A DNA stretch of 64,000 bases from the NCBI RefSeq assembly GCF_030381805.1, contig NZ_JAUDRH010000003.1, positions 372,001 through 436,000 of the forward strand, read 5' to 3'. Positions 58,278 through 64,000 of this stretch are shown here, in pieces; the first letter of the stretch is position 1, and each line of letters opens with the position of its first letter. This DNA comes from Chlorogloeopsis sp. ULAP01 (lineage in GTDB: Bacteria > Cyanobacteriota > Cyanobacteriia > Cyanobacteriales > Nostocaceae). The position numbers and the translations under genes are program-made. The notes below the pieces were generated by a model. It did no database searches. It saw only the letters and a list, made by a program, of their open reading frames with translations, and was not told the origin of the DNA.

Positions 58278-59567
58278 TTACCCAATCCAGTGCAATCCCT
58301 GATTTTTTAAGTTTTGCTCAATATATTGCATTTCTTCCAACGTCTCTCCAGCCACAATTCCAGAAATTTCAGTGTAGATTTTTCCGTATTTAACCTTTTC
58401 CAAAGCCGACAAAATGATAAAATCTTTACGCTCTAGTTCTGGTTTCAAGGTTACTAAAATAGAATCTAATGTCCCATCCATGCGGTAGTCAGTGGAATAT
58501 TTAGCTACCTCCTTGCCCAGCCTCAGAAGAGTATGGCGCTGCAAGCAAAGTGGCGTTGAGCCATTAACTCGGAAATTGGCATCAATAGCATAAAGCTGTC
58601 CCTCTTTATCTTCCAACACGTCAAAGCCAATCACGCCAAAATATCCCTGCTGGTGAGCGTATTTACCAATAGCGGTAATCATCTCAAAGAATTTGCTCAT
58701 GTCAGTTTCGCGGTAGTGAATTAGTCCCCCTAAATAATTGCCTTCCGAGGTGACAAGTTGGCTTGTAGTGCCGATGAGCGTTATATTTCCCGCCTTGTTG
58801 ACATAGAACTGTACGCAGTAGTTTTGTACGACATTCTTGACGAACTCCGAGACAATAATCACATCCAGTAACTTAATATCGAAATATTTCCTCAGTTCTT
58901 CAAAGCAGTAGTTCAAATCACTATTGCTGTTGATAATATAGGTGCCTTCTCCTGAGAGTCCGTGGGATGTTTTGATTAAGTAGGGGAATTGTTCTGGTAA
59001 CTGAATGTCTTTGAGACTGACAGTGTGTAGATTGTAGCTCTGATATTTCGGACATTGTACTCCTAGTTCGGCTAGCGTCACTTTGCTGAGTAAGTGGTAG
59101 TGAGTATCTGTGGCGATCGCGTGTTTTTTGGGTTTGAGATGATCGAAGGGAAATAGAGTGATGAGTTTATCAAAGCGATCGCTGTGGCTAAGTTCATCTA
59201 AATAAGTCGAACAGTCTATCTTCTCCATATTGGAGTAGCTAAAGCCAAAATGCTCCTGCCAGTAGTCAATTAGCAATTTTTGTGGCGTAATAATGACAAT
59301 TCCTGGCAGGGTGTCGCCTAACACAGCCAGATTTTTCCAAGGTTCCTTTTGGCAAACTTTGTCAAAGGGGGTTTTAGTAGCTTCACTACTACCGTCTTGA
59401 AGAAAGTATTTTTTTGTGTTGGGGTAAGCCGCCCAACTGGCAGTTGCAGGATAATTTAAGATGAACGCATAACGTTTATCTGTGGTGTCTTGAGCAAACA
59501 AATCGGAAAAAGAACTTCCTTGAAAGTGATGAAACTCAGATGTTGCGTTCATAGAAAATGTTTTCAA
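58278..59567 (-). CDS. ATP-grasp ligase of unknown substrate
   Basis: A 429-residue protein. A pre-ATP-grasp region (about 1-150) precedes the ATP-grasp core with FPYLIKTSHGLSGEGTY (lysine and glycine-rich loop, about 192-210), VIIVSEFVKNVVQNYCVQFY and the metal-binding end GYFGVIGFDVLEDKEG ... AIDANFRVNGSTP. It likely joins a carboxylate to an amine, making an acyl-phosphate intermediate. The TTG start at 59567 is supported by a strong AGGAG five bases upstream. No peptide-precursor or biosynthetic neighbours are visible, so the product is unknown. Confidence 0.8.
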   Translation of the reverse strand: MKTFSMNATSEFHHFQGSSFSDLFAQDTTDKRYAFILNYPATASWAAYPNTKKYFLQDGSSEATKTPFDKVCQKEPWKNLAVLGDTLPGIVIITPQKLLIDYWQEHFGFSYSNMEKIDCSTYLDELSHSDRFDKLITLFPFDHLKPKKHAIATDTHYHLLSKVTLAELGVQCPKYQSYNLHTVSLKDIQLPEQFPYLIKTSHGLSGEGTYIINSNSDLNYCFEELRKYFDIKLLDVIIVSEFVKNVVQNYCVQFYVNKAGNITLIGTTSQLVTSEGNYLGGLIHYRETDMSKFFEMITAIGKYAHQQGYFGVIGFDVLEDKEGQLYAIDANFRVNGSTPLCLQRHTLLRLGKEVAKYSTDYRMDGTLDSILVTLKPELERKDFIILSALEKVKYGKIYTEISGIVAGETLEEMQYIEQNLKNQGLHWIG

Positions 59568-59742
59568 AACTCACTCCTGCATCTACCTAATGAATAAGGT
59601 ATTGTTAGCAGAAATTTGATTCCTCCATCTGCAAGTAGAAAGAAAATACTGCTCGGTATTATTTAGTACTCCTTTTGTTTTTATGTCTTTTAGGTGATTT
59701 TCACCCTTCCATAAGTTGTATCTGTCAATAGCAGCTTTCTAG

Positions 59743-59784
59743 GTACGAAACCGTACTGAACTCTACGAGGGTAGGAATTATCTT
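59743..59784 (+). promoter_or_regulatory. NtcA-type promoter
   Basis: GTA-CGAAACCG-TAC (59743-59756) fits the NtcA consensus GTAN8TAC. TATCTT at 59779-59784 fits the TAN3T -10 box, 22 bases downstream, the canonical spacing for NtcA-activated promoters. It points to the receiver-domain gene starting at 59954. The remainder of spacer 59568-59953 shows nothing else. Confidence 0.5.
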
Positions 59785-59953
59785 AAAAGAATGGTTTTGA
59801 ATGGTATACGTCCAAAAATTTTCTAGTCTCTTGTCTAAAAAGCCTGATTAGCTACTGAATAATTGATAGTATTGGTTGTTACGCTAAACCGCAATTAAAT
59901 GTTGTCTGCTTAAATTTATTAACGCTTTTTACATTCAAACAAAGTATTTCTGA

Positions 59954-60376
59954 ATGGACTTTTATAAATCTTTACCACTCAATGGTCTGCGAGTACTTGT
60001 TGTTGATAGTAACTTTGATTGTAGACTTTTGCTGACAATGGTATTTGAAGCGTATGGCATTGAGACAATTACCGCAACGTCAGCTCATGAGGCTTTAGAA
60101 ATACTCAAACAGGTTAAAGTAGATCTTCTCATTAGCGAAATTGGCTTGCCTAATGAAGATGGCTACTCGCTGATGCGCAAGGTGAAAGCTCTTGAGGAAG
60201 CACAACAAATCGAAATTCCAGCGATCGCTCTGACGGTATACGATACGGGAGAAGATTATGCCAATGCCCTATCGGCTGGCTTTTGCAAGTATTTATCCAA
60301 ACCTTTTGACATTGACGAGTTAATTGCAACTGTTGCCTACTTCACTAGAGAATTTCAATTGGTATCTGCACAATAA
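59954..60376 (+). CDS. Stand-alone receiver domain with Glu at the phosphorylation site
   Basis: A 140-residue REC-domain protein. The expected phosphoacceptor Asp is replaced by Glu62 (DLLISEIGLPNEDGYSL), and the acidic pair has only one Asp (VVVDSNFD, where VVDDN is usual). The threonine (ALTVYD) and lysine (YLSKPF) positions are retained. It is thus likely constitutively active-like or regulated without phosphorylation. Related cyanobacterial receivers have DIGMPDEDGYSL with Asp. A candidate NtcA promoter lies upstream. Confidence 0.85.
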   Translation: MDFYKSLPLNGLRVLVVDSNFDCRLLLTMVFEAYGIETITATSAHEALEILKQVKVDLLISEIGLPNEDGYSLMRKVKALEEAQQIEIPAIALTVYDTGEDYANALSAGFCKYLSKPFDIDELIATVAYFTREFQLVSAQ

Positions 60377-60587
60377 ACACGACTGTTTTTGCCCAACAAT
60401 TAATTTAGATTAATTTAGCAGGTAGCTTATCAGCCCTCTGTTGCCTTGGTATCTATACACACATTTTTTTATTACAAAAGCTTTCTGGCATTATTCTTTT
60501 GGCTTATCCATTTTGCTCGTTGATGCCTTTAGTGCTGATTCACATAATTGAGAAGAAATAACGTGTGTACAGGTTATCAATTTAGGC

Positions 60588-60884
60588 ATGGCTGTTGAAA
60601 ACCGCTTACTTGCTGCTCTCTCTCGTGAAATATACGAGAAGCTTGCCCCAAACTTGAAGTTGATCTCACTGCATCAGGGTGAGGTTCTCCATATCCCTGG
60701 TGAGACTATCCAGACTCTTTATTTTCCTATTGATAGCCTTATCTCAATCACCATTACAATGAGTGATGGCTCTACAGTTGAGATTGGTTTGGTTGGCAAC
60801 CGGGAAGTGCTTGGCATCAACGCCTTGATGTGCGCAGAATCTTCTGCACCGTCTTTGCTCTGTCAAATAAGGGTGTGTGGCTAA
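60588..60884 (+). pseudogene. Truncated Crp/Fnr-family regulator (cNMP-binding part only)
   Basis: A 98-residue frame. It matches the first half of the cyanobacterial Crp-family type (NRLLAALSREIYEKLAPNLKLI; GETIQTLYFPIDSLISI; DGSTVEIGLVGNREVLGINAL). It ends abruptly at CQIRVCG. The rest of the cyclic-nucleotide-binding domain, dimer helix and HTH are missing; full relatives are about 220-240 residues. The following 28 bases lead into the convergent ABC permease gene. It is probably a decayed gene. Confidence 0.65.
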
Positions 60885-60912
60885 ATACGATCGCACTGCC
60901 TGGGCAACTTTA

Positions 60913-61965
60913 TCATCTTGAGCTTGAGTCACTTTTTATTTGTCTTTCCACTGCCAGACTGATAGCAATAAACAATACGCTCAAACCTTGAATGGCATAA
61001 ACTATAGTGACGGGAACACCTGCACTGCGCTGCATTACATTCGCACCACTACGCAAGGCACCAAAAAATAAAGAAGTGAGAACTACACCTAAAACACTAC
61101 CACGACTGAGGAAGGCGATCGCGATCGCATCAAATCCGTAACCAGGGGAAACTTGTTCAAACAGGCGATATTTCAACCCCATTACCTCACAAGCACCCGC
61201 TAACCCTGCTAATCCACCCGCTAGCGCCATCACCAAAATAATTGTGCGTTCTACAGAAATACCAGCGTAATGGGAAGCGATCAGGTTAAATCCGACGGCG
61301 GTGATTTGATAACCAACAGGCGATCGTACTAATAACACCCACAAAATCCCTGCTGCAATTAAAGCCAGCAAAATTCCCCCATGAGCGAGACTTCCTGGTA
61401 AAACAATCGGCAATTGTGCAGATTTGGCAATTAATGGTGAATAAGGGCTAGGTGCATCTGGTGCTTGCAGTGGGTTTTGCACCAAGTAACTAATCAAATT
61501 CACTGCAATATAATTTAGCAGTAATGTCGTAATTACCTCATTCACCCCGCGTATAGCTTTGAGATAACCCGGGATCCAGCCCCAAATCGCACCAAAGAGA
61601 AAACCAGCCAACAATGCCAGTGGTACGTGAATTATTCCCGGTAAACCTTGCACATATAAACCTACCAAAGTACTTCCCAAAGCACCCAGATAAATTTGCC
61701 CCTCTCCACCGATATTAAATTGCCCTGCACGTAAAGCTACCAACACCCCTAAACTAGTTAACAATAGGGGTGCCATTTTAGTCAGGGTATTGCCAAATCC
61801 AAAATATGTAGAGAGAGATTCCTGAAATAGGGCGATATATGCAGCAATCGGGTTTGCACCTGCAATTAACATCAGAATTGCGCCGACAAAGAGAGCAGAT
61901 GTTATAGCAATAACAGGCGAGAAAATTGATAGACTAATGCGTTGAATGCGATCAGCTATAACCAT
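60913..61965 (-). CDS. ABC transporter permease, BPD_transp_2 family (nucleoside/simple-sugar type)
   Basis: A 350-residue inner-membrane permease with about ten helices (ITSALFVGAILMLIAGANPI; LGVLVALRAGQFNIGGEGQ; GVNEVITTLLLNYIAVNL). GQFNIGGEGQIYLG is typical of the YufP/NupP-like permeases partnered with BmpA-type lipoproteins for nucleoside uptake. It lies on the same strand as the ATPase gene at 63021 but is separated from it by a Uma2 gene and a small gene. The usual second permease is not seen. Confidence 0.85.
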   Translation of the reverse strand: MVIADRIQRISLSIFSPVIAITSALFVGAILMLIAGANPIAAYIALFQESLSTYFGFGNTLTKMAPLLLTSLGVLVALRAGQFNIGGEGQIYLGALGSTLVGLYVQGLPGIIHVPLALLAGFLFGAIWGWIPGYLKAIRGVNEVITTLLLNYIAVNLISYLVQNPLQAPDAPSPYSPLIAKSAQLPIVLPGSLAHGGILLALIAAGILWVLLVRSPVGYQITAVGFNLIASHYAGISVERTIILVMALAGGLAGLAGACEVMGLKYRLFEQVSPGYGFDAIAIAFLSRGSVLGVVLTSLFFGALRSGANVMQRSAGVPVTIVYAIQGLSVLFIAISLAVERQIKSDSSSR

Positions 61966-62200
61966 TTACAAGTGTCAAATTTTTCGACGGCTTTCTGAGG
62001 AAAAGTAAATGTAGTCTTTGTCCAAAGGTTTCATGACAGATTAATAATAGACATATGTTTATATAATCGATATTAATTTTGTACTTAATATTAGCAGGTT
62101 GCTGATATTTCTAGTGTTATCATTTGAGTTTGCTCAAATCAAAGCTTAATTGCAAGCAGAAAGTAAAATCTCAGTCAAATACTCTACCCTGTTAAACGTA

Positions 62201-62776
62201 ATGATAGCCAACCCCCAACTTCAAAGAATGACTATCGAGGAATACCTCGAATGGGAAGTATTACAAGACTGTCGTTATGAATACGTCAACGGCAAAGTCT
62301 TTGCAATGACTGGGGGTACAATTCCCCATAATGATATTGCCCTTAACATCTACAGGGTATTGTATCCCCATCTACGTCCTAGAGGCTGTCGTATCAATGT
62401 AGCAGATGTAAAATTACAGGTTAGTCCTAATAGCCCATATTACTACCCAGATGTTATTGTTAGTTGCGATTCGCTGGACTTGAATGCTCGTAAATTTATT
62501 CAATATCCTAAACTAATCATCGAAGTTCTTTCTCCTGGTACAGAAGCCAAAGATAGAGGTGAAAAATTTGCCTACTATCGTACAATTTCTACTTTACAAG
62601 ACTACATTATTATTGATTCTGAAAAAATTGGAGTCGAATCTTACCGTCGTGGAGAAGGCAGAATGTGGCTTTATGATCCTTATACAGAAGGAGATATCAT
62701 CACGATAGAAAGCATTGAATTTAGTTGTGCGATTGAACTCCTTTATGAGAATGTGAATTTTGAAAGCGAAGAATGA
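62201..62776 (+). CDS. Uma2-family (DUF820) putative restriction-fold endonuclease
   Basis: A 191-residue protein. ATG 62201 (MIANPQLQRMTIEEYLEWE) matches the usual family start; the TTG at 62150 adds 17 unlike residues. The PD-(D/E)XK-like core is YYYPDVIVSCD ... LIIEVLSPGTEAKDRGEKFA. Uma2 genes are highly multiplied in cyanobacteria and of unknown role. It converges with a small gene 15 bases away and interrupts an ABC-transporter operon. Confidence 0.88.
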   Translation: MIANPQLQRMTIEEYLEWEVLQDCRYEYVNGKVFAMTGGTIPHNDIALNIYRVLYPHLRPRGCRINVADVKLQVSPNSPYYYPDVIVSCDSLDLNARKFIQYPKLIIEVLSPGTEAKDRGEKFAYYRTISTLQDYIIIDSEKIGVESYRRGEGRMWLYDPYTEGDIITIESIEFSCAIELLYENVNFESEE

Positions 62777-62791
62777 ATATAAAGCTAATTG

Positions 62792-62977
62792 TTAGCTATC
62801 AGTTGAAGCACTAAAGTTTGTTGGCAATTGAATATCAGGTATCTCTTCCGAAGTTAAAGTAACTACTTTCCCATCTTGCATAATACTAATCGACTCACCT
62901 AATTTGCGATGTCTTTCAATCGCTGCGGCAATAGCTGCTTTTACTCCAGCATCAATTTTGGTGTGTAAGGTTCTCAT
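62792..62977 (-). CDS. Small conserved hypothetical protein
   Basis: A 61-residue protein: MRTLHTKIDAGVKAAIAAAI ERHRKLGESISIMQDGKVVTL... An N-terminal amphipathic helix is followed by a beta-hairpin (the IxxDGKVVxLTxEE motif). This pattern is familiar from small cyanobacterial proteins of antitoxin size, but no toxin partner is evident unless it is the convergent Uma2. It lies 43 bases upstream of the region where the ABC ATPase ends. Confidence 0.55.
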   Translation of the reverse strand: MRTLHTKIDAGVKAAIAAAIERHRKLGESISIMQDGKVVTLTSEEIPDIQLPTNFSASTDS

Positions 62978-63020
62978 TTCTGCTTCATTTATATTTTGGA
63001 TTCAGCTTTTCCTCCCCGTG

Positions 63021-64000
63021 TCACCGTGTCCCCGCGTCAGAGCGTCTTTTTATCCCTCCCCCCATCAATAAACCAATCTCCTCCACTGTCGCCCTCTGGG
63101 CATCCAACACACCCACAAACTCACCTCTGTACATTACGGCAATCCGATCGCTCATTGCCATCACTTCCTCTAACTCTGTCGAAATATACAAAATTGCTGC
63201 ACCGCGATCGCGTTCTGCCAACAATCGGCGCTGTACTGCTTCTGTTGCCCCTACATCTAATCCTCGTGTGGGTTGCATCGCCACAATTAACGCGGGTTCT
63301 CCGCTCAATTCTCGTGCCAAAACCACCTTTTGTTGATTTCCTCCTGACAGTTGATTTACCTTGACATCAATCCCCACCGCCCGGATATCAAACTCTTGCA
63401 TTGCAGACTTGGCATTGTTGGCGATCGCATCCTGTTGCAGCAAAAAACGGCGGCAAAACGGTACTTTCTTAAAAGCCTTTAAAATTAGATTTTGGGCAAT
63501 ACTAAATTGCAATACTAAACCAGTTTTCTGCCTATCTTCCGGAATGTACCCCACTCCAGCTACGCCACCCTTCCCCGTGTTTTGCCTAAACTCAATTTTC
63601 CCCCGCTTAATATTTCGCATTCCTGCCACAGCATCAGCTAATTCTCGCTGCCCGTTACCATCCACACCAGCAATGCCCAAAATTTCTCCCGCCCGCAGTT
63701 CAAAAGTTACATCCCGAACAGCGATCGCACCTCGCTCATCTGCTACTTGCAATTTCTGTACTGACAATACTGTCTTTCCTAGTAATACTGGAGATTTATG
63801 CAGCTCTAAAGAAACTTCGCGCCCTACCATCAAGTTTGCCAATTGTTGAGGCGTTGTTTCTTGAGTTGTTTTTGTTGCTACCATACGCCCTCGCCGCAAC
63901 ACCGTTACTGTATCGCATAGGTTCATTACTTCTTCTAACTTATGACTGATAAAAATAATTGTGTTTCCAGCAGTTGCTAATTGGCGGAGAATTGCAAACA
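63021..64000 (-). CDS. Sugar/nucleoside ABC transporter ATPase, N-terminal part outside window
   Basis: Partial: the frame runs off the window edge (FAILRQLATAGNTIIFISHK precedes the internal Met at 63926). What is visible is the end of the first nucleotide-binding domain and the whole second domain, as in RbsA/MglA/NupO-type tandem ATPases. The second P-loop is degenerate (GVDGNGQRE), usual for this class, while LSGGNQQKVVLAREL and PTRGLDVGA are intact. It presumably powers the BPD_transp_2 permease at 60913. Upstream genes are unseen. Confidence 0.88.
   Translation of the reverse strand, partial: FAILRQLATAGNTIIFISHKLEEVMNLCDTVTVLRRGRMVATKTTQETTPQQLANLMVGREVSLELHKSPVLLGKTVLSVQKLQVADERGAIAVRDVTFELRAGEILGIAGVDGNGQRELADAVAGMRNIKRGKIEFRQNTGKGGVAGVGYIPEDRQKTGLVLQFSIAQNLILKAFKKVPFCRRFLLQQDAIANNAKSAMQEFDIRAVGIDVKVNQLSGGNQQKVVLARELSGEPALIVAMQPTRGLDVGATEAVQRRLLAERDRGAAILYISTELEEVMAMSDRIAVMYRGEFVGVLDAQRATVEEIGLLMGGGIKRRSDAGTR

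Noticed and set aside
63361..63849. Plus-strand ORF of 162 codons opposite the ABC ATPase
   Set aside because: Antisense to intact ATPase motifs; Ser/Pro/Cys-rich composition typical of a shadow frame.

Overview
The window is chromosomal DNA of a filamentous, probably heterocyst-forming (Nostocales-type) cyanobacterium. The evidence is the very frequent HIP1 octamer GCGATCGC, the NDH-1 cluster ndhA-I-G-E, the plastid-type gene ycf20, a plant/cyanobacterial glycerate kinase, cyanobacteria-restricted families (DUF3386, DUF2996, AAA_35-like ATPase, PATAN response regulator), arrays of degenerate heptamers (GGGGATT/GGGACTA types) in the spacers, and candidate NtcA and hormogonium J-box promoter motifs. 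No transposase, CRISPR array, prophage or rRNA gene is visible. Two tRNA genes are present: Leu(UAG) and Gln(UUG).

Layout. 1-12.6 kb: a DUF3386 protein cut by the window edge, a shortened HTH/AAA ATPase, a small secreted protein, a DUF389 membrane protein translationally coupled to an ion channel with an unusual selectivity filter, a PEP-CTERM-like surface protein, a NADH-dehydrogenase-like/SelD fusion, and a pair of paralogous pentapeptide-repeat proteins. 13-18 kb: a lone sugar-type ABC permease, an 819-base spacer with an orphan terminator, an unknown membrane protein and a dCache histidine kinase. 18-23.3 kb (minus strand): folate cyclo-ligase and an exopolysaccharide block (GDP-fucose synthase, GDP-mannose dehydratase, sugar-phosphate transferase, GT4 glycosyltransferase). 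23.6-27.7 kb: a CSP41-like epimerase, an SMP-30 lactonase, a DMT exporter, two tandem CIRCE operators, a small unknown protein and ChaB. 27.9-36.4 kb (minus): nadK coupled to ndhE, then ndhG, ndhI, ndhA, gltA, sixA, a DHH phosphoesterase and an HNH nuclease. 36.7-38.6 kb: alanine racemase, tRNA-Leu and a twice-broken pseudogene. 39-47 kb: a complete five-gene Pil/Hmp-type chemosensory operon (PATAN-REC, CheY, CheW, MCP, hybrid CheA), which normally controls type IV pilus motility. 47.5-54.7 kb: TM2 protein, DUF2996, a PH-like protein, a MoaD/ThiS-like carrier beside threonine synthase, tRNA-Gln, glycerate kinase, ycf20 and a lipoprotein. 54.9-64 kb: a GT39 glycosyltransferase, an M24-fold protein lacking metal ligands, an ATP-grasp ligase, a receiver protein with Glu at the phosphorylation site behind an NtcA-like promoter, a truncated Crp-type gene, and a nucleoside/sugar-type ABC transporter split by a Uma2 gene and a small convergent gene.

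Most genes are ordinary cyanobacterial housekeeping or signalling genes. The points most worth following are: (i) two HrcA/CIRCE-type operators in a divergent spacer with no chaperonin gene; (ii) heptamer intergenic repeats translated in frame inside two different enzymes; (iii) the DUF389-channel pair with filter TMGSEY; (iv) several proteins that keep a fold but have lost catalytic or phosphorylation residues; (v) terminators and hairpins with no gene to explain them; and (vi) related hairpins in three consecutive ndh spacers.

All family assignments rest on recognising motifs by eye. No database search was run.
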